Positions 8,150-16,057 of a DNA stretch of 64,000 nucleotides are shown here, one piece after another. Numbering within the stretch: the stretch's first letter is position 1; each line of letters opens with the position of its first letter. The DNA comes from UBA11051 sp964390495 (GTDB lineage Bacteria > Armatimonadota > Zipacnadia > Zipacnadales > UBA11051). Position numbers and translations under genes: made by a program. The notes under the pieces were generated by a model. The model worked only from the letters and a program-made list of their open reading frames with translations. It was not told the DNA's origin and made no database searches. The stretch spans positions 1 through 64,000 of the forward strand of contig CAYMIN010000010.1 in the NCBI GenBank assembly GCA_964390495.1, in the 5' to 3' direction.

Positions 8150-9229
8150 ATGACACGCTCCGCGCAGTTGATTGGCTTAATCGTGGTGGTGGCAAGTCTC
8201 GTCCTGGTGGTAGCTTGCCAGGCGGACCGCGAGCTGGTGCTGTTCAGCGGCGACCTCGACAAGGTCGAGGCGGCCTCGTGGGGCTCCGGTACGGCGGAGC
8301 TTACTGAGGATGAGAGCTACCTGGAGCGCGAAGTCCTGGCGATAGGGACTAAGGGCTTCTACGAGGGCGCTCGGCTGCAACTGAAAGCGCCGGCGGCGAT
8401 GTCGCCATACCTCAGTGACCCGGAAAAGAGCTTCTTGGTGCTGATAGTCAAGGTCCATCAGGAGGAAATCAAGCAGCCGGAGAGGCGAGGCGGTCATGAG
8501 TTTGGTCCCGGGATGATGGGACCTGAAGGCATGCCAGGGCCGATGCCTCCCGAGGCGGAGCCAGGCGGGCCGCCGGGCGCGCCACCGATGCCCGGACAGC
8601 CGGGCATGCCGCCGGAGCCAGGCATGCCGCCCGAGCCGGGAATGGAGCCGCCAATGCCCGGTGACATGCCGGGAATGATGCCAGGTGAGCAGCCCGGCAA
8701 GGCCGCCGCCGAGGCTCCGCCACCCATGGTGACCAAAGTCAGGGCCCTGATGGTGACTGACAAGGGACAGGTCGATTCCGGAGCCATTGACATACTCTCC
8801 GCCGAAGACGCTTTGGAGAATTGGTCCACCCTGGTGGTGCCCCTGGCGCAGTTCGCTGGGGAGGGCAAGGACCCCGAAGCCATGCTCCAGGACATCGCCC
8901 TGTTCGGTAATGCCCAGGAGAAGTTCTGGGTCGCCACCGTCAAGCTGGTAGCTGAGGACGATCCCCTGGTCGCCGACGCCGGCCAGCAGCGGATAGTCAA
9001 GGTCAACAAGCCGGCGGCATTCGAGGCCAAGGAGCAACCCGGCTCGGCCCGCGTGCAGTACTCCTGGGACTTCGACGACTGGGACGGCATCGCTGAGGAC
9101 AACCTGGGCCAGAAAGTGACCTGGACATTCCCGGAGCCGGGCTTCTATGTGGTGACGCTGACTGTTACCGACCGCACGGGCCGGCGCTTGCCGCAAACCG
9201 CGCGAGTGGACGTGAAGGTAGATGAATGA
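8150..9229 (+). CDS. Lipoprotein with Pro/Gly/Met-rich linker and C-terminal PKD domain
   Basis: A 359-residue predicted lipoprotein: a hydrophobic signal followed by the lipobox LVVAC at about residue 24. A beta-rich N-terminal domain comes next. A low-complexity segment of roughly 65 residues (about 115-180) follows, made of near-repeats such as PGMPPEPGMPPEPGMEPPMP, then a second beta domain. The end is a PKD-type fold (YSWDFDDWDG, GFYVVTLTVTDRTGRRL). PKD domains are extracellular binding or spacer modules. The ATG at 8150 is preferred because GAGGGTGA precedes it; the ATG at 8126 would put charged residues before the signal. It is monocistronic, with its own promoter and terminator. Confidence 0.85.
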   Translation: MTRSAQLIGLIVVVASLVLVVACQADRELVLFSGDLDKVEAASWGSGTAELTEDESYLEREVLAIGTKGFYEGARLQLKAPAAMSPYLSDPEKSFLVLIVKVHQEEIKQPERRGGHEFGPGMMGPEGMPGPMPPEAEPGGPPGAPPMPGQPGMPPEPGMPPEPGMEPPMPGDMPGMMPGEQPGKAAAEAPPPMVTKVRALMVTDKGQVDSGAIDILSAEDALENWSTLVVPLAQFAGEGKDPEAMLQDIALFGNAQEKFWVATVKLVAEDDPLVADAGQQRIVKVNKPAAFEAKEQPGSARVQYSWDFDDWDGIAEDNLGQKVTWTFPEPGFYVVTLTVTDRTGRRLPQTARVDVKVDE

Positions 9230-9253
9230 CGCTGCCGACAGACGAACATCACC

Positions 9254-9287
9254 AGGACCCTCCGACCACTCGGCGAGGGTCCTTTTT
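9254..9287 (+). terminator. Rho-independent terminator
   Basis: A 9-bp stem AGGACCCTC/GAGGGTCCT with a 12-nt loop and a run of five T. It closes the lipoprotein gene, immediately ahead of pyrC. Confidence 0.88.
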
Positions 9288-9304
9288 GTATGTGAGGGCA
9301 TGGG

Positions 9305-10606
9305 ATGGCGGCTGAGAGTTTTACGCTGAGCGGTGGCACCGTGATTGACCCGGCCGGCGGCTTTGTCGGCCAGGCGGATGTGATCGTGGCCCGGGGCGTG
9401 GTGCAAGAGATCGCTGCGGGGGAAAAGCGTGCCACGGTGGGGGAGAGCATTGAGGTTAGCGGCAAGCTGGTCGCGCCCGGGCTGGTTGATATCCACGTCC
9501 ATCTGCGGGAGCCGGGACAGACGCACAAAGAGACCATCGCCAGCGGCACCCGCGCGGCGGTTGCCGGCGGCTTTACCTCGGTCTGCTGCATGGCCAATAC
9601 CACGCCGCCGCTGGACACACCGGACCGCGTGCGGGAGCTGACAGCCAGGATCAAGCAGACGGCGGCCTGCAAGGTCTATCCCCTCGGCGCAGCGACAAAA
9701 GCCCACGGACAGGAGCAACTCAGCGATTTCGCCGGGCTGCTGGAGGCGGGCTGTGTGGCGATCACCGACGACGCCTTCCCGCTGCAGGCCCGCGAACTGA
9801 AGCGACAAGCCTTGCTGCAGGCCGCTGAGGTCGGCTGCGTATTCATCGCGCACCCGGAGGATAAGTCAATCAGCGGCAACGGTATCATCAATGAAGGTGA
9901 ACTCAGCGCCAAGCTGGGGCTGCCGGGGATGTCCAGGCGTGCGACCGCTGAGGCGGTGGCTGAATGGGTGGAGCTGCACGATTGTGGGGCCTATCTGCAC
10001 CTGGCTCACATCGCGACCGAGGATGAAGTCGCGTTGGTGGCCGAGGCGCTGCCGCTTTGGGCCGGGCGGCTGAGTATGGAGACAGCGCCGCATTATCTTT
10101 GCGTGGCCGAAGAGGCGCTGCTCAAGTTCGGGGCTGATGCCAAGGTCAATCCGCCGCTGCGTACCCCCGATGATAATGCCGCCATCACCGCGGCAGTACG
10201 GAACAACACTATCGCAATAATCGCGACCGACCACGCCCCTCATGCGCCGGATGAGAAGGCCTCGGGTCTGGAGGCAGCCCCGTTCGGTCTGGTGGGTCTG
10301 GAAACCTCGCTGGCGGCGACGGCAACGGTCTTGCAGCCTAGTACGCCGGCTGAGTGGCTGTGGCTGCTTGAGAAGTTCACCGCCGCGCCGGCGCAATTGC
10401 TGGGATTGCAGGCAGGCCGGTTGACTAGCGGCGGCCCGGCTGACCTCGCTATCATTGATCCGCAGGCAGAATGGACTGTGTGCCCGGAGCGGTTCGCCTC
10501 TAAGGGCCGAGCTACCCCGTTCGCCGGGGAGACCCTGCGCAGTCAGGTGTGGGCCACAGTGGTTGACGGCAGATTCGTGTACCGAGAAGGCGAGCTATTG
10601 GTTTAG
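9305..10606 (+). CDS. pyrC: Dihydroorotase, type I
   Basis: A 433-residue zinc amidohydrolase that closes carbamoyl aspartate to dihydroorotate in pyrimidine synthesis. The metal and substrate motifs are in order: DIHVHLREPG near residue 60, a carbamylated-lysine region, CMANTTPP, AHPED near 180, HLAHIAT and ATDHAPH near 305. The length suits the type I enzyme. GAGGG precedes the ATG. carA follows after 136 bases on the same strand. No pyrB is adjacent, although type I enzymes are often encoded beside it. Confidence 0.95.
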   Translation: MAAESFTLSGGTVIDPAGGFVGQADVIVARGVVQEIAAGEKRATVGESIEVSGKLVAPGLVDIHVHLREPGQTHKETIASGTRAAVAGGFTSVCCMANTTPPLDTPDRVRELTARIKQTAACKVYPLGAATKAHGQEQLSDFAGLLEAGCVAITDDAFPLQARELKRQALLQAAEVGCVFIAHPEDKSISGNGIINEGELSAKLGLPGMSRRATAEAVAEWVELHDCGAYLHLAHIATEDEVALVAEALPLWAGRLSMETAPHYLCVAEEALLKFGADAKVNPPLRTPDDNAAITAAVRNNTIAIIATDHAPHAPDEKASGLEAAPFGLVGLETSLAATATVLQPSTPAEWLWLLEKFTAAPAQLLGLQAGRLTSGGPADLAIIDPQAEWTVCPERFASKGRATPFAGETLRSQVWATVVDGRFVYREGELLV

Positions 10607-10742
10607 AGCTGGGCATGCAACGACACTGCATCTAGTATACGGCGTTTTCGTAGGTCAAAGGGTTTGCTGACGAAGGACTGGCTGCACCCGGCGGAGAACA
10701 CTGGTAGCGATGGCACGAACGCCTCATAAACGCGGAGCGTAG

Positions 10743-11939
10743 ATGAAAAAGGCGATACTGGCTTTGGAAGACGGTACGGTATTTGAGGGCTACAGCTTCG
10801 GTGCCGAGGGAACAACCACCGGTGAAGTGGTTTTCAATACCGGTATGACCGGCTATCAGGAGGTGCTGACGGACCCGTCATACCGCGGCCAGATCGTGAC
10901 CATGACCTACACCCAGATCGGCAACTACGGCATCAATCGCGAGGACAACGAGTCATGGCGGCCGTGGGTGGAGGGCTTCGTGGTGCGGGAGAATTCGCTG
11001 CAGCCCAGTAACTGGCGCGCCGCCATGAGCCTCGCGGAATATCTGAGTGACAATAACATCGCCGGCATCGAGGGCCTTGACACCCGCATGTTGACCAAGC
11101 ACCTGCGCACCTACGGGGCCAAGATCGGCGTCATCACCAGCGAAGTGACCGACCACCAGGAGGCCGTCGAGGTTGCCAGGGAAGCGCCGCAGATGGTAGG
11201 CGCCGACTATGTCAAGGACGTTACCCCCGAGGCGCCTAGACGTTGGATCGGCGAGGGCTATGACCAGGCCACACCGGTGCCGGACCGGCAGTTGCGACTT
11301 GAGGTGCCGGCCCCGGTCAGCGGCCGGCCGCAGGCGGTCTCATTCAATGGCCAGCCCTACGAGCCGCGCCGTAACTACCTGATTGTGGTCATAGACTGCG
11401 GAGTGAAGCAGAATATCCTGCGCCACCTGTACCGCCGAGGTTGCGAGGTCATCACCGTGCCGGCCGAGTCGACAGCCGAGCAGGTGCTGAGCTGGCATCC
11501 TGACGGTGTGGTGTTCTCCAACGGGCCGGGCGATCCCGAAGCGCTTGACTATGTGATACGCACGGCACAGGGAGTGCTGGGCAAGGTGCCGGTATTCGGC
11601 ATTTGCCTCGGCCAGCAGATCCTGGGCTGGGCGCTGGGTGGGACCACCTTCAAGCTCAAGTTCGGTCACCGCGGCTGCAATCACCCGGTCAAGAACCTCA
11701 ACACTGGGCAGGTGGAAATAACCACGCAGAACCACGGCTTCTGTGTTGACCTCGACAGCCTCCCCGAGAGCGATATCGAGATCACTCACATCAACCTCAA
11801 TGACGGCACTCTGGAGGGCATGAGACACAAGCAGTTGCCGATGCTAGCGGTGCAGTACCACCCGGAGGCCGGCCCCGGTCCGCATGACTCGGACTACCTG
11901 TTCGACGACTTCATCGCCCTGATAGACGCCCAGAACTGA
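10743..11939 (+). CDS. carA: Carbamoyl-phosphate synthase small (glutaminase) subunit
   Basis: A 398-residue glutamine amidotransferase subunit that supplies ammonia for carbamoyl phosphate. The N-terminal CPSase domain begins ALEDGTVFEGYSFG and contains FNTGMTGYQEVLTDPSY. The class I amidotransferase domain has NGPGDP, the nucleophile in FGICLGQQ near residue 285, and the His-Glu pair in VQYHPEAGPGPHD near the end. It would need CarB, the large subunit, to work. No carB follows; the next stretch is non-coding. GCGGAGCG precedes the start. Confidence 0.96.
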   Translation: MKKAILALEDGTVFEGYSFGAEGTTTGEVVFNTGMTGYQEVLTDPSYRGQIVTMTYTQIGNYGINREDNESWRPWVEGFVVRENSLQPSNWRAAMSLAEYLSDNNIAGIEGLDTRMLTKHLRTYGAKIGVITSEVTDHQEAVEVAREAPQMVGADYVKDVTPEAPRRWIGEGYDQATPVPDRQLRLEVPAPVSGRPQAVSFNGQPYEPRRNYLIVVIDCGVKQNILRHLYRRGCEVITVPAESTAEQVLSWHPDGVVFSNGPGDPEALDYVIRTAQGVLGKVPVFGICLGQQILGWALGGTTFKLKFGHRGCNHPVKNLNTGQVEITTQNHGFCVDLDSLPESDIEITHINLNDGTLEGMRHKQLPMLAVQYHPEAGPGPHDSDYLFDDFIALIDAQN

Positions 11940-12198
11940 CAGATAAAGGGGGAAAAGTTAGGGGCCCGAGGTTGTTGATGACCCCGGGCCCGCACCTGGG
12001 TGGGAGAAGCGAAGTCCTGCGAGCCATTGAGGCTAGCGCAAAGACTACACCCACAGATACTGCAAGTCATGTGCCAAGTTCGGGCCCGCCGCAAAATACT
12101 TTCCGGCGACGTCATATTCCTGAACGGATAGTCCTGAGGCAGCGGTGACATTGTTGAGCTTTGGACACACGACTTTATACAACTCTATACAAAAAAGT
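11940..12198. other. Non-coding stretch after carA with one strong hairpin
   Basis: A hairpin at 11962-11991 (ten-base arms, one mismatch, around GGGCCCG/CGGGCCC) could act as a terminator or RNA end, but no T-run follows. I see no reading frame worth calling in the rest of the stretch, up to the promoter that begins at 12199. Confidence 0.5.
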
Positions 12199-12226
12199 TT
12201 GATTTGAGCGTGATTTGTGGTATAAT
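12199..12226 (+). promoter_or_regulatory. Predicted extended -10 sigma-70 promoter
   Basis: TTGATT (-35), a 16-base spacer and TATAAT with a TGG extension. It shares TTGTGGTATAATAA exactly with the promoter at 7995-8022. It drives the RNase H-like gene. Confidence 0.65.
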
Positions 12227-12295
12227 AAGAGTAGCCGTAAATCAGCAGCAGCGTTCCTTTTCAGGCTGGTAAGTAATGTACCTGGGAGGTGCGAA

Positions 12296-12763
12296 ATGAC
12301 CGATCAGCGTGCTGGCATACCCACCCACGCCCTGGTCAGCGCCGTGGCAGCCGCCGACAGCGGCCAAACCGGCATCGCCGTCATTTTGCGCGACCACCAA
12401 CGGGACACTGTTTACTCTACCAGCTACAGCAAACAAGGCAGTCCATTGGAAGCAGCAGCGTACGAAGCAATTTCCGAGGCCCTGCTGACGGCCCGTGAGT
12501 CGGGATCGCGTGCGATGACGGTGTACTGCGATGTGGCGTCGGTAGTCTCACAACTGAATAAGCAAGAGGAAGTTCCTGCGGAGCTGTTGTCTCACAACTT
12601 GCAGGTACGGGCTCTGTTCAACCGCTTCCGCTACGCCAAGGTCAAACTGGCGCAGTCAGGCGAGTACTTCATCGCCCACAAACTGGCGGCGGGAGCGGCG
12701 CAGGGCTGCAGCGGCCAGGTGCCGGTTCAGACGGCCCTCCGGCTGCCCCTGAACACCCCATAG
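12296..12763 (+). CDS. Degenerate RNase H-fold (RVT_3-like) protein
   Basis: A 155-residue protein whose pattern follows the RNase HI / RVT_3 fold: an early strand with GIAVIL, a helix with LEAAAYEAISEALLTARESG, the strand VYCDVASVVSQLN and a C-terminal helix. In active enzymes four acidic residues bind metal. Here the helix Glu and the CD Asp can be matched. The first Asp lies in an abnormally short DSGQTG turn, and the final N-x2-A-D becomes IAHKLA, with His in place of Asp. I infer a binding or inactive relative rather than a working ribonuclease. The ATG at 12296 has GGGAGGTG upstream. It is monocistronic, between a promoter and a terminator. Confidence 0.7.
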   Translation: MTDQRAGIPTHALVSAVAAADSGQTGIAVILRDHQRDTVYSTSYSKQGSPLEAAAYEAISEALLTARESGSRAMTVYCDVASVVSQLNKQEEVPAELLSHNLQVRALFNRFRYAKVKLAQSGEYFIAHKLAAGAAQGCSGQVPVQTALRLPLNTP

Positions 12764-12796
12764 GTCACCATTACTCGTGCGGATCCGCAGGCATAG

Positions 12797-12830
12797 ACTG
12801 CCTCAGACGCTTAGCTGTCTGAGGCAGTTT
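12797..12830. terminator. Terminator between convergent genes
   Basis: A perfect 11-bp stem CTGCCTCAGAC/GTCTGAGGCAG with an 8-nt loop, followed by TTT on the plus strand. It lies between the ends of the RNase H-like gene and the minus-strand operon, and may serve both. Confidence 0.75.
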
Positions 12831-12892
12831 CCCGTTTGTAGGCAGTGGCTTCGGGGACACTCAAACCATGGTGGCTGTAGGGGGAGAGCGGT

Positions 12893-13960
12893 TCAGAACC
12901 GCCAGGCCAGGGCCGCGTCGTACATCGCCATTGCGTTCTCCGGCGGCGTGTCAGGCTGGAAGGCGTGAGCCGGGCAGACAACGTAGCCGCCATCAGCCCC
13001 AAATACCGAGATGACGCGCTCGACTTCCTCAGCCACCTGGGCCGGCGTGGCGTATGGCAGCAGCTCCTGCTCGTCGATGCCGCCGTGGAATGACAGCCGC
13101 CCGCCGAACTGCCTCTTCAGCTCCTCAGCCGACATCCCCTCCGCCTTCGGCTGGATCGGGTCGAGGATGTCCAGCCCCATCTCGATCAGGTCCTCGATGA
13201 CCGGCACGATGCTGCCGCAGGAATGGTACATGGTGAACAGGCCCAGGTCCTTGAAAGCGGTGATCAGCAGTGCCTGGTTGTGCTTGATGTACTTGCGCCA
13301 CAGGTCGGGAGCCAGCATCATCGCCCGCTGGGTGCCGAGATCCCCGCCGCTGTAGAGCATGTCAATGGCCCCGTCGGCGGCCTCCAGCGCGCGCAGGGCC
13401 CGGGCCTGGTAGAACTTGGCCGCGTGATAGGAGATGGCTTCGGCGATGTCGGGCGTCTCCACCAGGTCTATCAGGAAGCGGTCCAGGCCGCGCATATACC
13501 AAGGGGTTTCAAAGGCGCCGCCGACAAAAAACAGGATGCAGTAGCGGCGCTCGCGGTTGATCTGGGCGATCTCGTCCTTCAGGTGCGAGAAGTCGAACCA
13601 GTCGGGGTCGGGCCACGCATACTCCTCCACTTCCTTGACCGTGGTGACATGGCCGAGCGGGTGGTGGGCTATTTCGTTGTAGGTGGCGAACCGATTCTGC
13701 ATCGGCTTCCAGACAATTCCCAGAAAGTCCCGGCCGTCGGCGTTGACGCCGGCGGCACCGCTCAGTTCCGGCGGCCCCACGTACTTGCCCGCCACCCGCC
13801 GGATGTCGCAGCCGATGCGCTCCAGCAGTACTTGATCATCATCGGTGCCCAGGTGCTTTTTGAGCATGCGGTCGAACTCGGGAGTGGTATAGTAGTCAAT
13901 GCCGGGGCGGTCCACCGGCTGGCGCTGCGCGATTCTCATTATGCGTTCGTAAGGCTCCAT
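12893..13960 (-). CDS. Uroporphyrinogen decarboxylase-family (MtaA-like) methyltransferase
   Basis: A 355-residue TIM-barrel protein of the UroD superfamily. The arginine-rich substrate-binding N-terminus of true HemE (RQAGRYLPEY type) is absent. Instead it shows His-x-Cys in MYHSCGSIVPVIEDL near residue 240 and a later Cys in GGYVVCPAHAFQPDTPPEN, the zinc-ligand pattern of MtaA-like methylcobalamin-dependent methyltransferases. I therefore infer methyl transfer rather than heme synthesis; the acceptor is unknown. It is the last gene of a five-gene minus-strand operon, 24 bases after the GHL10-type hydrolase gene. No corrinoid protein gene is adjacent. Confidence 0.85.
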   Translation of the reverse strand: MEPYERIMRIAQRQPVDRPGIDYYTTPEFDRMLKKHLGTDDDQVLLERIGCDIRRVAGKYVGPPELSGAAGVNADGRDFLGIVWKPMQNRFATYNEIAHHPLGHVTTVKEVEEYAWPDPDWFDFSHLKDEIAQINRERRYCILFFVGGAFETPWYMRGLDRFLIDLVETPDIAEAISYHAAKFYQARALRALEAADGAIDMLYSGGDLGTQRAMMLAPDLWRKYIKHNQALLITAFKDLGLFTMYHSCGSIVPVIEDLIEMGLDILDPIQPKAEGMSAEELKRQFGGRLSFHGGIDEQELLPYATPAQVAEEVERVISVFGADGGYVVCPAHAFQPDTPPENAMAMYDAALAWRF

Positions 13961-13984
13961 AAAGCGTTCTCCAGGGCGTAGAGG

Positions 13985-16057
13985 TCAGTCCCCCGCCGCC
14001 GAGGGGAGCGTATAGGCTGTAGGCGTGCGGGTGATGCCCTTGGCGAGCAGTGGTAGGAAGTGCTTGACGAACCGCGGGGAGTAGTTGAACACCACCCAGC
14101 CGGAAGCGCCCTCCTCGCGGGCGATCTCGATCTGCTGCATGAGTTGATAAGGGTCGGCAAAGGTGCAGTTGTTGGCATTGACGCCGATGCCGGCATAGAT
14201 CGGCACCTGCCCGGCAACCCATCCGTTCTGGCGACGCACGTAGCTACGGAAGGTCTCCGCGTCGTCGGTGTAGTCCATCGGGCATACGAAATCCAGCCAG
14301 CCCTCGTCCACCCACGTCTTCCAGTCCTGTCCGAAGCTGTCGCGGTGTGACTCCCAATTGATGAAGACTGCCGCCGAGACCTGGGCATGGGGCTTGGCCT
14401 GGCGCACAGTCCGGCTGATTTCGGCCACCAGTGTATTGATCTGGTGACGGCGGAATTGCAGGTACTGCTGCCGATAGCGGCCGGTGAAAGCGTCAGCCGG
14501 CCAGGTGGCGACCTTGACCCCCAGATAGTCCTCGAAGGCGGCCCGGCAGCGGTCGCAGAAGCAGACGTCTTTCCAAGGATAGCGGAGGTAGTCGAACTGC
14601 AGGCCGGTGATGTCATAGCCTGTGACTAGCTCGCGCGCCAAATCGAGTTGCAGCCGGCGGTTGTCCGGGTGCGTTGGGCAGAGCCAGGTGCCGGTCTTGC
14701 CCTCATTTGTGATCACCAGGCGGTGCTGGGCCTTGAGGCGGCTGGTGGTCTCTCCCGAGGCCCAGAGGGTTGCGAGATTGAGGATGCGGGGATGGCAAGC
14801 AAGGCCATACTTATTACATGCGGCGGCCGCCTCCGCCAGCCAATCGCCGTGCTGGCTGACCGAGCCATGGTGGGGCAGCAGGCGGCTGTTATAGAAGGCG
14901 ACGCCGCCGCTGCAGACGTAGGGGAAAACGGCGTTGAAGTTGGCCTGCTTGAGGGTGGCGGCGGCGTGATCCCAGGAGGGTTCGGCGTGGTAGTGCATCC
15001 AGATGCCGCGCATTTCACCCTCGACAGTAGCGAAGCTCTCCCACAGAGCGCGGCTGGCGAGTTCGTCGGCGTGCTGAGCGGCGGCCAGGGCCTCCTCAAA
15101 CCGGCTGCGGGCCTTAAGCTCACCAGCTTGGCTCAGCAGCGCCATAGCCTCACCGAGGTCGGCCAGAGCCGGCCGGATATCTTGGCCGGCGGCGGCTTTG
15201 CGCTGCGCGGCCTCAGAGAGGTCGGCCAGGCTGCTATAAGGCCCGTATGGCCCGAGATGAAGGGGCGAGGAGGGGATTGACTGCTCCCAGACACGCGGCG
15301 TGAAGATGCCGATGAGTGCCCGTAGCAGTTGGGCCGTCTCGGGGTAATGGTCGGTAGTGAGCCCGCAGGTTATCAAGGCGCCATTGTCGCTGATGATGAC
15401 AGCCGGCGCGGCCGGGACACGGTCCTGCTCCCAGTAGGCGATAATCCGGCCGGAGGGCAGCGGCTCACAGGCCATCACATACTTGGCCGGCTGGCGAACC
15501 CGTTGCGGCATTCCTACCGCCGAGGTGTCGGAGACCACGATGTCGGCGCCGGCAATGCCAAGCTGCTCGGCAGGGCGCGGGCCGGCCGGGTCAACGCCCA
15601 GGGCATAGACCAGATCGTTGCGGCCCAGCAGACAGGCGATGATCTTGCCGCCGCGATGGATAAAGTCGAGCAGATGGCCGAGCTCGATTTCGCCGACAGC
15701 GCGGTTGTAGGGCAGGATCAAGAGCTCGACATCCGGTACCCCGCTACGCTCTATTTCCGAGTCGGAGGTTAGCAGATAGGGTATGCGCACGGCTTCTAGG
15801 GCTTTGGTGACGCCTTGGAGGTGCTTTTCGGCCAGGGAGGCCATGGCTTCGCCGTCACGACCGAGGTGGTCACCTTTGACTACGGCGACCGCTGGGCGCG
15901 CGCCGGCGGCTGGAACCGAGGAGTTTTCCATGCAGAAGCACACACCGATAACGATCAGGAGGCCCAGGCCCAACGCCATAATTACGGGAACGCGGCTGGG
16001 CATGGGCCAAGCGACAGGCACCAACGGCGGTCTGCTGACGGCGCCGCCGCTGCTCAT
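13985..16057 (-). CDS. Membrane-anchored GHL10-type glycosyl hydrolase-like protein
   Basis: A 690-residue protein with an N-terminal hydrophobic helix (VIMALGLGLLIVIGVCFCM, around residues 25-43). Next is a Rossmann or amidotransferase-like region (residues 55-270) that could read as a DUF4350-type domain, then a helical linker. From residue 355 comes a TIM barrel of the GHL10 / UPF0748 type: RGIWMHYHAEPSW, FNAVFPYV, GLQFDYLRYPW and a Cys-rich CFCDRCRAAFEDY loop. The domain is associated with cell-surface glycan cleavage, but the substrate is unknown. Its ATG overlaps the stop of the DUF4127 gene (ATGA), indicating translational coupling. It probably acts outside the cytoplasmic membrane. 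Confidence 0.82.
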   Translation of the reverse strand: MSSGGAVSRPPLVPVAWPMPSRVPVIMALGLGLLIVIGVCFCMENSSVPAAGARPAVAVVKGDHLGRDGEAMASLAEKHLQGVTKALEAVRIPYLLTSDSEIERSGVPDVELLILPYNRAVGEIELGHLLDFIHRGGKIIACLLGRNDLVYALGVDPAGPRPAEQLGIAGADIVVSDTSAVGMPQRVRQPAKYVMACEPLPSGRIIAYWEQDRVPAAPAVIISDNGALITCGLTTDHYPETAQLLRALIGIFTPRVWEQSIPSSPLHLGPYGPYSSLADLSEAAQRKAAAGQDIRPALADLGEAMALLSQAGELKARSRFEEALAAAQHADELASRALWESFATVEGEMRGIWMHYHAEPSWDHAAATLKQANFNAVFPYVCSGGVAFYNSRLLPHHGSVSQHGDWLAEAAAACNKYGLACHPRILNLATLWASGETTSRLKAQHRLVITNEGKTGTWLCPTHPDNRRLQLDLARELVTGYDITGLQFDYLRYPWKDVCFCDRCRAAFEDYLGVKVATWPADAFTGRYRQQYLQFRRHQINTLVAEISRTVRQAKPHAQVSAAVFINWESHRDSFGQDWKTWVDEGWLDFVCPMDYTDDAETFRSYVRRQNGWVAGQVPIYAGIGVNANNCTFADPYQLMQQIEIAREEGASGWVVFNYSPRFVKHFLPLLAKGITRTPTAYTLPSAAGD

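Noticed and set aside
8177..9853. 558-codon minus-strand frame opposite the PKD lipoprotein and pyrC
   Set aside because: It spans two plus-strand genes and a terminator; rich in His and Arg, typical for an antisense shadow.
10607..10742. Possible pyrimidine-sensing attenuator ahead of carA
   Set aside because: No terminator with T-run and no recognisable PyrR-binding site; left uncalled.
12893..13960. Calling the UroD-family gene hemE
   Set aside because: The HemE N-terminal arginine motif is absent and the zinc pattern His-x-Cys with a distant Cys points to a methyltransferase.
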